Source of the DNA: Haloglomus litoreum
Lineage (GTDB): Archaea > Halobacteriota > Halobacteria > Halobacteriales > Haloarculaceae
Length of the DNA stretch: 64,000 nucleotides
Reading direction: 5' to 3'
NCBI RefSeq assembly: GCF_029338515.1
Contig: NZ_CP119988.1
Coordinates: forward strand, 2,046,001-2,110,000
Shown: positions 25,621 to 33,996 of the stretch, in pieces
Position numbering within the stretch: position 1 is the first letter of the stretch
How the letters are laid out: every line of letters starts with the position of its first letter
Notes under the pieces: generated by a model
Told to the model about the DNA's origin: nothing
The model's database searches: none
What the model saw: only the letters and a program-made list of their open reading frames with translations
Made by a program: the position numbers and the translations under genes

Positions 25621-26085
25621 GGACCGGCGTACCATTCACTGCGGTTTGGTTATGTGCAGGGTATCGGATTCCCAACGTGACCCGGTGTCCCACCCCCCGG
25701 CGCTCCGGGCTGGTGGGGAGGTGCTAGGGCGGGCTTTCCGAGGTCGCCCGATGGGGCAGCCGCGCCGGATCCGCGTTGCAGTATGGAGACCCATGTTCGA
25801 TGCACAGGTACCATCCGTCCGATCCGGCCCGCGGACGCCCGGTAACGGCACGGTTCGTGGTGGTGTCGGCCGCGACGGCGCTCGTGGTGAGGCTGTCCAG
25901 GCCGGCAGTCCGCGGGTAACCGCCCCGTATCGACGGCCACGGCGCGTGAGGGGACCGAGGAATCCCCAAGGACCGACGGGATGCCCGAGAATCCCCCTGG
26001 GACCGTCCGGATACCGGGTGGATGCGGTCGTCGGACGGGTTCTGGGACCGATGAATTCCTACCCCCGTCGGCCCAACACCTGTCC
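25621..26085. other. Gene-poor interval
   Basis: Open frames here have Arg/Pro/His-rich products unlike haloarchaeal proteins and are rejected. One short frame, 25800-25919 (39 codons, begins MHRYHPSDPARGRP, with a hydrophobic run FVVVSAATALVV), could be a small protein but has no strong promoter. The left end contains the promoter of the collagen-like repeat protein. No RNA gene is recognised. Confidence 0.5.
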
Positions 26086-26358
26086 ATGAGCGAGACTCTC
26101 ACCGAGGGGGGCGTGACCGGCCGCTACGAGGAGACCGACGGCGAGCGCCGGCTGACGTTCGAACGCGACGGCCGGGTCGCCACCGTCGCACAGAACACGG
26201 AGGGGTACGCGATGCTGAAGGTGCGTGATGGGCCCGACGGGGACGAACTGGAGCGGTACTACGGCTTCGACATGGCGCTGGACCACGCGGCCGAGGTGCT
26301 CGGCGTCTCGCCGCACGACCTCCCGGTGCCGGAGCCGGCCACGGACATGGGGATGTGA
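26086..26358 (+). CDS. Conserved small haloarchaeal protein
   Basis: This 90-residue protein (MSETLTEGGVTGRYEETDGE) has a short beta-hairpin-like N-terminal half (RRLTFERDGRVATVAQNTEGYAMLKV) and a helical C-terminus ending VPEPATDMGM. No signal, membrane helix or catalytic motif is seen. The even acidic composition supports a real gene. ATG 26086 is preferred to the upstream in-frame ATG, whose extension has non-haloarchaeal composition. A 55-residue gene follows 42 bases later. Confidence 0.75.
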   Translation: MSETLTEGGVTGRYEETDGERRLTFERDGRVATVAQNTEGYAMLKVRDGPDGDELERYYGFDMALDHAAEVLGVSPHDLPVPEPATDMGM

Positions 26359-26400
26359 GGACGGCCGGGTTTCATCTGGCGTCCGCCCGAAGTCCAACGT

Positions 26401-26568
26401 ATGTCAGACGATGAGCTCAGAGATGCAGTCGAATCGTTCGTCGACGACGTGGACCTCGCGCTCCACGAGTACGAGGAGGGGTACGCCGACGCCGACGCCA
26501 CCCTCACGGTGGTCCAGTCGCATCTCGCGGCCCTCCGCGAGGTGGTCGAGGCCGACGGCTCCGAGTAG
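26401..26568 (+). CDS. 55-residue acidic helical protein
   Basis: The frame begins MSDDELRDAVESFVDDVDLA and ends REVVEADGSE. It is strongly acidic and predicted all-helical with a regular hydrophobic spacing (VESFV, LALHEY, TLTVVQSHLAALREVV), a likely coiled coil or helical hairpin. The stop TAG (26566-26568) abuts the end of the convergent cupin gene at 26569. It lies in tandem with the gene at 26086. Unknown function. Confidence 0.65.
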   Translation: MSDDELRDAVESFVDDVDLALHEYEEGYADADATLTVVQSHLAALREVVEADGSE

Positions 26569-26946
26569 CTAGCCCCCGTCGGGCTCGTACGGGTGGGCCA
26601 TGTCGAACTTCGGGGCGCCCATCCCGACCACTTGCACCTCTCCCTCCGCGTCGTCCGGATTGTACGCGCGGTGGGGGCTCTCAGGCTCGGCCACGAACAG
26701 CTCTCCCTCCTCGACGGTGTGCTCGCCCTGGGGCGTCTCGACGGCTAGGCGCCCCGAGACGACGTAGAACGCCTCCTCTCGCTGCTCGTGGTAGTGGTAG
26801 GTCGTGGGGAGCTGCTCGCCCGGCTGCATGGTGTAGACGGCCAGCGCGAGCTGAGCCAGTTCGGCTGCCTCCGAGACGGAACGGCGGTCGCAGGGGTGGT
26901 CCGGCGACCGGGGGAGGTCGTCGGGGTCGAGGACGTGGTAGCCCAT
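26569..26946 (-). CDS. Cupin domain protein
   Basis: This 125-residue single cupin has metal-site motif 1 YHYHEQREEAFYVVSGRLAVE (about residues 50-70), with two His and one Glu, and motif 2 with H in PESPHRAYNPDD (about 90-101). Single cupins range from sugar isomerases to dioxygenases and binding proteins, so the reaction cannot be named. It is divergent from the oxidoreductase at 27065 with about 120 bases between. Confidence 0.85.
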   Translation of the reverse strand: MGYHVLDPDDLPRSPDHPCDRRSVSEAAELAQLALAVYTMQPGEQLPTTYHYHEQREEAFYVVSGRLAVETPQGEHTVEEGELFVAEPESPHRAYNPDDAEGEVQVVGMGAPKFDMAHPYEPDGG

Positions 26947-27064
26947 GCGCTCCGCTGGTGCGCGAGCGGCGAAAGCGTGGCGACCCGTCGGGGACCGGGA
27001 GAACCGTGGGCTCGCGGCCTGCCGACGACGGAGGGGCTTTCAGGCTCCCATCCGTATCGCTGGT

Positions 27065-28501
27065 ATGCACGTTGCCGTACTCGGTGCGGGGTACGCCGGG
27101 CTGACCGTCGCGCGCCGGCTGGAGCGCCGACTCCCCGACGACGTCGACATCACCGTGGTCGACGAGTCGGACACCCATCTCGTCCAGCACGAGCTCCACC
27201 GGCTCATCCGCCGGCCGGATCTCGAGGAGGTCATCACGCTCCCGTTGACGGAGGTGCTCGCCCGTGCCGAGGTCCGGCAGGCCCGTGTCACCGATGTCGA
27301 CACGGACGCGAACGCCGCGACCATCGAGACCGAGGAGGGCGAGGAGGTCCTCGAGTACGACTACGCGGCGGTCTGTCTCGGCGCCGAGACGGCGTTCTAC
27401 GACCTCCCGGGCGTCGAGGAGCACGCGACGCCGCTCAAGCGAGTCGACCACGCCGCGACCATCCGCGAGGACGCCCTCGACGCGGCCGGCGGCGAGGCCA
27501 TCGTGGGTGGCGGCGGGCTGTCCGGCATCCAGATCGCCGGCGAGCTGGCCGCGCTCTCCGACGCCGAGGACCTCGACCTGGGCGTGACGGTCGTCGAGAT
27601 GGCCGACCGGGTCGCGCCGGGGTTCGACGCGGGGTTCGCCGACGCCGTCCGGAGGGAGCTGGAGGCCCGGGATGTCCGCGTCGAGACCGGGGCGACCGTC
27701 GAGTCCGCTGATGCCGACGCCATCCACCTCGCGGACGGGCGCGACCTGAGCCACGACGTCTTCGTCTGGGCGGGCGGCATCCAGGGCCCGGCGGCGACCG
27801 ACGGCGAGCGGGCCGAGGTCCGCGCGAACCTCCGCGTCGGCGATGGGACGTTCGTCGTCGGCGACGCCGGCCGCGTCGTGGACGAGACGGGCGCAGCTGT
27901 CCCCGCCGCGGCGCAGACGGCGCTGCGCGAGGCGAAGGTCGCGGCGGCCAACATCCGGCGGCTCGTCCGCGACGGCAAGGACGGCTTCGAGCCGCGCCTG
28001 GAGACCTACCGGTACGAGTCCCCGGGCTGGGTCGTCAGCGTCGGCGACGGCGCCGTCGCGCAGGTCGGGCCCGTCGTGATGAGCGGCGAACCCGCGAAGG
28101 CGGCGAAGGCGGTCATCGGTGCCGGCCACCTCGGTTCCGTCGGGGCCATCGGTCGCGCCTCGGACCTCGTCCGTCACGAGCTCGGGTGGCCGTCCGCCGA
28201 CGACGTGGACCTCCCCGCGCAGTTGCTGCTGGCGAGCCACGCCGGCCAGCTCGCAGCGCTCTCGGACCCGGCCTCGCCCGGCGAGGTCCAGTACCCGCTG
28301 GCCCGGACGGCGCTGGCGTTCACCGACGCCTTCGCGCCGGAGACGGTCGACGTGACCCCGTTCACCCGGCTCGCGGACAGGTCGTACCCGGACAGCCCGG
28401 CGAGCCACGTCGACGACGCCGTCTCGACGGGTCTGGGGCTGCTGGGGGCGATGGCCGGCGCTGCGAGCGGCGAGGAAAGTGCCGAGGACGACGAGGAGTA
28501 G
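27065..28501 (+). CDS. NDH-2-like FAD/NAD(P) oxidoreductase
   Basis: This 478-residue flavoprotein has the FAD motif GAGYAGLTVARRLE at residues 7-20, the NAD-site motif EAIVGGGGLSGIQIAGELA near 145-163 and FVVGDAGRV with the second FAD contact. It belongs with type-2 NADH dehydrogenase-like proteins and may pass electrons from NADH to menaquinone. A C-terminal extension of about 170 residues beyond the core ends in an amphipathic stretch and an acidic tail (SGEESAEDDEE), which could serve membrane association. ATG 27065 fits the Rossmann start MHVAVLGAGYAG. Sulfide:quinone oxidoreductase is a less likely alternative, since no catalytic Cys pair is evident. Confidence 0.88.
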   Translation: MHVAVLGAGYAGLTVARRLERRLPDDVDITVVDESDTHLVQHELHRLIRRPDLEEVITLPLTEVLARAEVRQARVTDVDTDANAATIETEEGEEVLEYDYAAVCLGAETAFYDLPGVEEHATPLKRVDHAATIREDALDAAGGEAIVGGGGLSGIQIAGELAALSDAEDLDLGVTVVEMADRVAPGFDAGFADAVRRELEARDVRVETGATVESADADAIHLADGRDLSHDVFVWAGGIQGPAATDGERAEVRANLRVGDGTFVVGDAGRVVDETGAAVPAAAQTALREAKVAAANIRRLVRDGKDGFEPRLETYRYESPGWVVSVGDGAVAQVGPVVMSGEPAKAAKAVIGAGHLGSVGAIGRASDLVRHELGWPSADDVDLPAQLLLASHAGQLAALSDPASPGEVQYPLARTALAFTDAFAPETVDVTPFTRLADRSYPDSPASHVDDAVSTGLGLLGAMAGAASGEESAEDDEE

Positions 28502-28510
28502 CCGCGCCCG

Positions 28511-28876
28511 TCAGACGCCCGGGACGCCGGGGATGTCGGTGACGAGGCCGGCGCCGAAGTCGGACAGGATCGCCAGGACGACCAGGACGGTCACGTAGGC
28601 GACGAGCGTGATGCCGGCCGCGGTGATCCAGCCGGTCCCGTAGCGCCACTTGATGACCGCGAGGTAGGCGAGGAACACGATGACCGGCCCCAGCACCGGG
28701 ACGCCCCCGATGAGGTAGCTCGTGACGGCCCACACCAGCGACCCCAGCGCCGCCGTCACGACGGCGTGGCCGTAGTCACGACTTCCTGCCAGCAGGCTCG
28801 CACCGACGTAGACCCCGAGCCCCCCGATGAGGAGGCTCACGACGAAGACGATCAGCGAGTTCTCGAGTGGTGGCAT
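28511..28876 (-). CDS. Four-helix membrane protein
   Basis: This 121-residue protein has four hydrophobic helices (SLIVFVVSLLIGGLGVYVGASLL, VVTAALGSLVWAVTSYLIGG, LGPVIVFLAYLAVIKW, ITLVAYVTVLVVLAILS) joined by short loops with few charges. ATG 28876 is used; a GTG one codon upstream is possible. It is convergent with the oxidoreductase gene, 9 bases apart. I recognise it only as a common haloarchaeal membrane protein. Confidence 0.78.
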   Translation of the reverse strand: MPPLENSLIVFVVSLLIGGLGVYVGASLLAGSRDYGHAVVTAALGSLVWAVTSYLIGGVPVLGPVIVFLAYLAVIKWRYGTGWITAAGITLVAYVTVLVVLAILSDFGAGLVTDIPGVPGV

Positions 28877-28974
28877 CACGAGGCATCTCAGCCGCCCGCG
28901 GTGTGAACGTTGTGGCCCGTGAGGAGCCCGCCACGTCCGCCGCCGTGCCGGGCTCGGCCGTCCGGGGGGCGGTG

Positions 28975-29778
28975 TCAGCCCTCACGGGCGGCCGCGACCA
29001 GCCGCTCGACCCGCGCCCGGTCCACGGGCGCGGTCACTTTGCCGGCCTGCTTCAGCGCGGTCCCGACGATAGCGGCGTCGGCCACACCGAGCAGGTCAGC
29101 GACCGTCGCCGGCGTCGTCCCGCTCCCGACGACCAGCGGGACCCCGGTCTCGTCCGCGACGGCCGCGACCCGCTCCAGGCGTTCGGTGTCGACCGGTTCG
29201 CCCGTCGCCGGCCCGGAGACGACGAGTCCGCCGGCCCCGCCGCGCTCGACGGTCTCGCGGGCGACCTCGTCGAGCGGCCGGTCGCCCAGCGCCGCCGAGT
29301 GCTTCACGTCCACGTCCGCGAGGACCCGCACGTCGTCGGCGTCGAGCCGGTCACGCAGCCGCAGGGTCTCGTGGGCAGACCCCTCCACGACGCCCTGGTC
29401 GGTCACCCGGGCGCCCGTGTGGACGTTCACCCGCACGAACGACGCGCCTGTCGCGGCCGCGACGGCCACCGCTCCGGAGCCGTCCGAACGGAGCACGTTC
29501 ACACCCACCGGTACGTCGACGGCCCGGCGGACGGCACCGACGAGCGCCGTCAGTTCCGTGAGCGTGTGCCGTGGCACCTCGCCCGGGTGGAACGGTGCGT
29601 CGCCGAAGTTCTCCACGAGGACGGCGTCCATCCCGCCCGCGACCAGGGCCTCGGCGTCCTCCACGGCCCGCTCGCGGAGTGTCGCCCGGTCACCGTCGAA
29701 CCCCGGCGCGCCCGGGAGCGCCGGGAGGTGGACCATCCCCACGAGTTCGGGGAACCCGTCGGGGCTGCCTTGACTCAT
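28975..29778 (-). CDS. BtpA/SgcQ family TIM-barrel protein
   Basis: This 267-residue protein matches the BtpA family: VGMVHLPALPGAPGF near the start, GGMDAVLVENFGDAPF (about 49-64), VGVNVLRSDG, FVRVNVHTGARVTDQG, ADVDVKHSA and a C-terminal phosphate-binding-like VVGSGTTPATVADLL/AIVGTALK. BtpA is needed for photosystem I stability in cyanobacteria, and SgcQ is a sugar-related protein; haloarchaea are not phototrophs of that kind, so the function is probably metabolic. ATG 29778 is the first start consistent with family length. Confidence 0.88.
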   Translation of the reverse strand: MSQGSPDGFPELVGMVHLPALPGAPGFDGDRATLRERAVEDAEALVAGGMDAVLVENFGDAPFHPGEVPRHTLTELTALVGAVRRAVDVPVGVNVLRSDGSGAVAVAAATGASFVRVNVHTGARVTDQGVVEGSAHETLRLRDRLDADDVRVLADVDVKHSAALGDRPLDEVARETVERGGAGGLVVSGPATGEPVDTERLERVAAVADETGVPLVVGSGTTPATVADLLGVADAAIVGTALKQAGKVTAPVDRARVERLVAAAREG

Positions 29779-29996
29779 GGGTGCCCGGTCGAACGCCGCC
29801 CGAATCAAGGTTCGCTCCCGGGGATGGTCGTCTGCCGCTGTCCCGGTGGCGCCTGGGGGTCCCACTGGTCGGACGGACCGATACCGGACAGCCCGACAAA
29901 CAGACACGATATCTGACGAAAGTACACAATCTATGAAATAATCTATGTTTTAGGAGCTAATTGGGTTGGTACTGATGATATTTGTCCACTCTATTT

Positions 29997-30335
29997 TCAA
30001 GATTCGAAACACTGCACTTCGACGGTCCGCCCTTCCGGGTCACGCGCGAACACCTGGTAGATGCCGTAGGTCTCGTTGAAACGGGGTCCCTCCACGACCG
30101 CGTCCCCCAGTCGCTCCGCGTACTCGTCCACGGCGTCCCGGTCCGGAACGACCAGCGTCAGGATACCCTCCGTCTCGGCGGGCGACCGCTCACAGAACCC
30201 GAACCGGAAGCCGTCGAAGTCGAGGATGGTGCAGTCGGGCTGCTCGCGCCAGGTCCCGCAGCCCAGGTCGCGGTAGAACGCGACCGTCTCGTCGAATGCC
30301 TCGCTCCGGAAGAAGACGATGCCGCCGTGGTCCAT
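29997..30335 (-). CDS. VOC (glyoxalase/bleomycin-resistance fold) protein
   Basis: This 112-residue single VOC domain begins MDHGGIVFFRSEAFDETVAF, with His3 and Glu in the last strand (EVQCFES) in metal-ligand positions. Members include glyoxalases, dioxygenases and resistance proteins; no specific reaction is indicated. ATG 30335 is selected because the upstream extension is Arg-rich and not part of the fold. An AT-rich block (29925-30000) lies just beyond its stop. Confidence 0.83.
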   Translation of the reverse strand: MDHGGIVFFRSEAFDETVAFYRDLGCGTWREQPDCTILDFDGFRFGFCERSPAETEGILTLVVPDRDAVDEYAERLGDAVVEGPRFNETYGIYQVFARDPEGRTVEVQCFES

Positions 30336-30401
30336 GCGTGCCACCACGCGTGGCGAGGCCTTCGGTGTTCGCCCGAGGCGGGTTCGTACGTCCCCGACCA
30401 C

Positions 30402-31118
30402 TCACACCAGCCCGAGCGCCCGCAACCCGCCGAGCCAGTCGAAGTCGAAGACGTAGAGGTAGATCTGTGCGAGGCCGGCGAACACCAGGAGCGCGCCGGC
30501 AAGACGCGAGACACGGCCGGTCTGTCCGGAGAGGCGACGGAGCAGGCCCGCACGCCCCACCGCCGCCAGGAGCGTCACCCCGACCATCATCACGGCCATC
30601 CCGAGCGCGTACGTCCCGAGGACGAGCACGGCGCCTGTCGGCCCGGACGCGAGCGCCACGAGCGCGAGCCCGACGAACACCGGGGCCGTGCAGCCGGCGG
30701 CCGCGACGGCGTAGACGACGCCGAACGCGACGTAGCTCCCCGCAGTCCGTCGCCGCTCGGGCAGCAGGACGTGCAGGTCCGGGAGGAGACCGACGAACAG
30801 CGCGCCGCCGAGTCCGACCAGCAGCGCGCCGACGACGGGCTCGAGGACCGCGATGTCGCGCAGCGCACGGGCCCCGAGGGCCGCCGCGATGCCCGCGAGG
30901 ACACCGTAGACGAGGAAGAACCCCAGGCTCGCGAGGAGACCGACCAGGGCCGCACGGCCGAGCTTCCCCGCCCGAGAGCTCGGTGCGTCGTCGCCCGGCC
31001 CCCGGCCGAGGTAGAACGCGACGTAGCCAGGCAGGAGCGGGAACGCGCATGGCGCGAAGAAGGTCGCCATCCCGGCAGAGAACGCGAACGCCAGCCGGCC
31101 CGTCGAGACGGGCTCCAT
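30402..31118 (-). CDS. ccdA: CcdA-type thiol-disulfide electron transporter
   Basis: This 238-residue membrane protein has six helices and the conserved Cys pair of the CcdA/DsbD-beta family: C24 (FFAPCAFPLLPGY) and C143 (AAAGCTAPVF). It carries reducing equivalents across the membrane to extracytoplasmic thioredoxin-like proteins for cytochrome c maturation or disulfide repair. Its start overlaps by one base the stop of the TlpA-like lipoprotein gene upstream, a natural partner pair. Confidence 0.9.
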   Translation of the reverse strand: MEPVSTGRLAFAFSAGMATFFAPCAFPLLPGYVAFYLGRGPGDDAPSSRAGKLGRAALVGLLASLGFFLVYGVLAGIAAALGARALRDIAVLEPVVGALLVGLGGALFVGLLPDLHVLLPERRRTAGSYVAFGVVYAVAAAGCTAPVFVGLALVALASGPTGAVLVLGTYALGMAVMMVGVTLLAAVGRAGLLRRLSGQTGRVSRLAGALLVFAGLAQIYLYVFDFDWLGGLRALGLV

Positions 31119-31639
31119 CAGGCCCCACCCGCGCCGGCCTCGCGGAGCTTCGCCTCGACGGTGTCGGCCGCGGCGAGGCCGACGTGGCGCCACACCTCGG
31201 TCCCGTCGGCGTCGAACACCAGCAGCGTCGGCATCCGTGTCACGCCGAACCGCTCGTTCGTGCGGAGTTCCGTGTCCTGCGCGACGGCCCAGGTCCCCTC
31301 GTACGCCGTCCAGAAGTCGCGAACGGCGGCCGTGTCGCTCTCGTTCGTGATGGACAGCATATGGACCGCGGGGAGGGCCTCCCGGACGGCCCGGAGTTCT
31401 CGCATCTGTGGCTTGCAGGGCGCACACCACGTCGCCCAGAAATCCAGCAGCGCCGGCTCGGCCGGCAGGACCGGCAGCTCCCCGCCCGGGGAGCCGGCCA
31501 CGGCCAGCGTCTCCAGGGTGGCCCGGTCGCTGCCGGCGTCACCGCCACCGGCGCCGGCCCCACCCGAGTCCGAGACACAGCCGGCGCTCCCCACCGCGAC
31601 GGTGGTCCCGACTGCGGCCAGGAAGCGGCGCCGTTGCAT
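31118..31639 (-). CDS. TlpA/ResA-like thioredoxin lipoprotein
   Basis: This 173-residue protein has the N-terminus MQRRRFLAAVGTTVAVGSAG, a twin-arginine signal with lipobox Cys21. The thioredoxin fold has WCAPC (C72, C75) and a cis-Pro in VTRMPTLLVFD. It would sit outside the membrane and receive electrons from CcdA, encoded directly downstream with a one-base overlap. It likely reduces apocytochrome c or other exported thiol proteins. Family and pairing are firm; the client is inferred. Confidence 0.92.
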   Translation of the reverse strand: MQRRRFLAAVGTTVAVGSAGCVSDSGGAGAGGGDAGSDRATLETLAVAGSPGGELPVLPAEPALLDFWATWCAPCKPQMRELRAVREALPAVHMLSITNESDTAAVRDFWTAYEGTWAVAQDTELRTNERFGVTRMPTLLVFDADGTEVWRHVGLAAADTVEAKLREAGAGGA

Positions 31640-31740
31640 GGGAGACGGGATGTCGGCACCGTCCTAAACCCCGCCGCGAGTGTGAGCCGGTCACACACGA
31701 ACCCGCCGCGGTCATACCCGGTTCGGCCCTCCGTCCGTCC

Positions 31741-32937
31741 ATGTCCACACGCCGACGGTACCTCGCCGGCCTCGGGGTCGCAGCGAGCGGTGCGCTCGCC
31801 GGCTGCACCTCCGGAAGCAGGTTCGGTCGGGATTCGGACGGTGGCGACGTCGACCAGGGTGGGGGCCAGTCCCCCGGCGGGGACAGAACCACCGTGGCCG
31901 GGCGCAGCCTCCCGATCCCGCGGTCGGACCTGCAGCGCGGCGCCGCGACGGACGCCATCCCGGCCATCATCGACCCCGTCTTCGGCGAGGACTGGTCGGG
32001 CTACTCGTCCGACCTGTACGGCGAGTCCCGGCTCTCGGCCGACGACACCGTCGTCGGGATCGAGCGTGGCGGCGAGGCGCGGGCCTACCCGTTGAAGGTA
32101 CTCAACTGGCACGAGATCGTCAACGATGCGTTCGATGGCCCGCTCCTGGTGACGTACTGCCCGCTCTGTGGCAGCGCGGTGACGGCCGTGCGGACGGTGA
32201 ACGGGGAGGAGACGACCTTCGGCGTCTCGGGGCTGCTCTTCCGGAACGACCTCGTGATGTACGACGAGGCCACCGACAGCCTGTGGAGCCAGATCGCCGC
32301 GACGGCGATCAACGGCCCGGCGACCGGCACCACGCTCCAGCTGGTGCCGTCGTCGCTGACGACGTGGGGGGAGTGGCAGGCGTCCCATCCGGATTCGGTC
32401 GTGCTTCGGCCACCGCCCGAATCGGGCACGGTCCGCGAGGACGGTGGCGTCCGCAACTACGCGAAGGACCCGTACGCGGGCTACGCGGTCTCCAGTGCTA
32501 TCGGCATCAGCGGTCGCCGGTTCCAGGACGACCGGCTCCACCCCAAGACGACGGTCGTCGGCGTCACGAACGGGCAGGAGGCGGTCGCCTACCCGCTACC
32601 CGCGGTCCAGCGGGCCGGCGTGGTGAACGACACCGTCGGAGACCTCCCGGTGGTGATGGCGGCGACGGAGGCGGGGACGCTGGTGGCGTACTCGCGGCGT
32701 GTCGAGGACGAGGCGCTGGTGTTCGGACGCGCCGACGCCGACCACCTCCGCGCCGGCGGCTCCCGCTGGCGACTCACCACCGGCGCGGCCGTCGACGGCC
32801 CCCACGAGGGGACGGTGCTGACGCAGGCGAACGACTCCTCGCCGATGTTCTTCTTCGCGTGGAGGGACTTCAACGACGAGACCACCGTCTACGGCGCCGA
32901 GGGCGTGGAGACGACGGAGAACTCGTCCGGGAGCTGA
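31741..32937 (+). CDS. DUF3179 Tat lipoprotein
   Basis: This 398-residue lipoprotein has the signal MSTRRRYLAGLGVAASGALAGC with lipobox C22. It contains the DUF3179 core: VVGIERGGEARAYPLKVLNWHEIVND, VTYCPLCGSA with a C-x2-C pair, then FGVSGLLFRNDLVMYD and an SLWSQ segment. The second half repeats parts of the theme (TTVVGVTNGQEAVAYPL). Members are widespread exported proteins of unknown function; the Cys pair and exposed His suggest redox or metal binding. It is divergent from the TlpA/CcdA genes (101-base spacer), a context that supports an extracytoplasmic thiol link. Confidence 0.88.
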   Translation: MSTRRRYLAGLGVAASGALAGCTSGSRFGRDSDGGDVDQGGGQSPGGDRTTVAGRSLPIPRSDLQRGAATDAIPAIIDPVFGEDWSGYSSDLYGESRLSADDTVVGIERGGEARAYPLKVLNWHEIVNDAFDGPLLVTYCPLCGSAVTAVRTVNGEETTFGVSGLLFRNDLVMYDEATDSLWSQIAATAINGPATGTTLQLVPSSLTTWGEWQASHPDSVVLRPPPESGTVREDGGVRNYAKDPYAGYAVSSAIGISGRRFQDDRLHPKTTVVGVTNGQEAVAYPLPAVQRAGVVNDTVGDLPVVMAATEAGTLVAYSRRVEDEALVFGRADADHLRAGGSRWRLTTGAAVDGPHEGTVLTQANDSSPMFFFAWRDFNDETTVYGAEGVETTENSSGS

Positions 32938-33088
32938 CCGAGACGCCCACCACGGGGTGGCCCGGCCCGGTGATATCGGGTCGCAGTCTGATACCGCCGG
33001 TCGCGGTCCGGTCATCCCGCACCCGGCACCGCATGGCCGCGCAATACCGAGCCACAGGACTTTACTCGGGACCCGTGGACGTGCGGCC

Positions 33089-33904
33089 ATGCGACGTCAG
33101 GCAGCGATTGTGGTGGTGGCTGCGCTGGTGCTCCTCTCGGGGTGTTCGCTCCTCGGGGGGCCGACACCGACGGGGACGGACGACCCGACATCGACGGCCA
33201 CGGCGACGCCGAGGGCGACGGCGTCACCGACACCTGCGCCGTATCCGTCGGGGTACGCGGCCAGCGGCGTGACGAACGCGACGGCCGCCCGCCAGGGCCA
33301 CGTCGAGGGGCTCCTCTCGGCCGCCAACTTCACGCTGGGGTACAACGCCACCGTTCGCACCGAGAACGGCACCTCCCGCATCACGCTCGTCCAGGCCGTC
33401 TCGCCGGCGGAGCCCCGTGCGGTCTCGGACACGCTCATCTCGGCGTCCGGGACCCGCGGGTCGGGCGCCGTCCGGCGGACCCGGTTCTACGCCAACGGCA
33501 CCCAGTACCTCCGGGTCCAGCGCGGCGGCAACACGACCTACGGAACCATCGACGGGACCGTCCCGCCGGCCACGTTCGTCGGCCGCCAGTACGTCGACGC
33601 GGCGCTGACCAACGTCACCTACGACCGTGCCTCGCGGGTCGAGCGGTCGGGCGGGGCGTTCTTCCGGTTCACCGCGGACGACATCGAGGACCCGGGGGCG
33701 CTGCTCTCCTCGCGGGTCGCACCGGAGAACGTCACTGGCGGGAACGTGACGCTGGTCGTGAACGGTGACGGGGTCGTCCAGTCCGTGCGGTACCGGGCGA
33801 CGGTCCAGCGGGACGGCCGGCCGGTCCGCTACGGCGTGGCCTTCGCCATCGCCGGCATCGACCGGACCCCCGTCCAGCGGCCGGAGTGGGCCCGGGAGGG
33901 ATAG
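33089..33904 (+). CDS. Haloarchaeal lipoprotein, first of a paralogous pair (possibly DUF7537)
   Basis: This 271-residue protein has a signal peptide with lipobox LLSGCSLLGG (Cys near residue 19), then a Thr/Pro-rich linker. The domain contains repeated N-x-S/T sequons (about ten, for example NATA, NATV, NGTS, NVTY), suggesting N-glycosylation. The fold recalls bacterial LolA/outer-membrane lipoprotein-sorting-like beta barrels. The next gene encodes a paralog. No twin-arginine is seen, so Sec export is likely. Function unknown. Confidence 0.85.
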   Translation: MRRQAAIVVVAALVLLSGCSLLGGPTPTGTDDPTSTATATPRATASPTPAPYPSGYAASGVTNATAARQGHVEGLLSAANFTLGYNATVRTENGTSRITLVQAVSPAEPRAVSDTLISASGTRGSGAVRRTRFYANGTQYLRVQRGGNTTYGTIDGTVPPATFVGRQYVDAALTNVTYDRASRVERSGGAFFRFTADDIEDPGALLSSRVAPENVTGGNVTLVVNGDGVVQSVRYRATVQRDGRPVRYGVAFAIAGIDRTPVQRPEWAREG

Positions 33905-33996
33905 TGGCCGCGCTCGTCGTCCTGAACGCTCCTGCAGCCGGTCCACGGGGAATCGGCCGAAAGCAATAGGGACCCCCCGTCCATGGTCGGCGACGT

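Noticed and set aside
25650-26102. 150-codon minus-strand frame
   Set aside because: Pro/Arg/His/Gly-rich with no conserved pattern; would overlap the start of the small gene at 26086.
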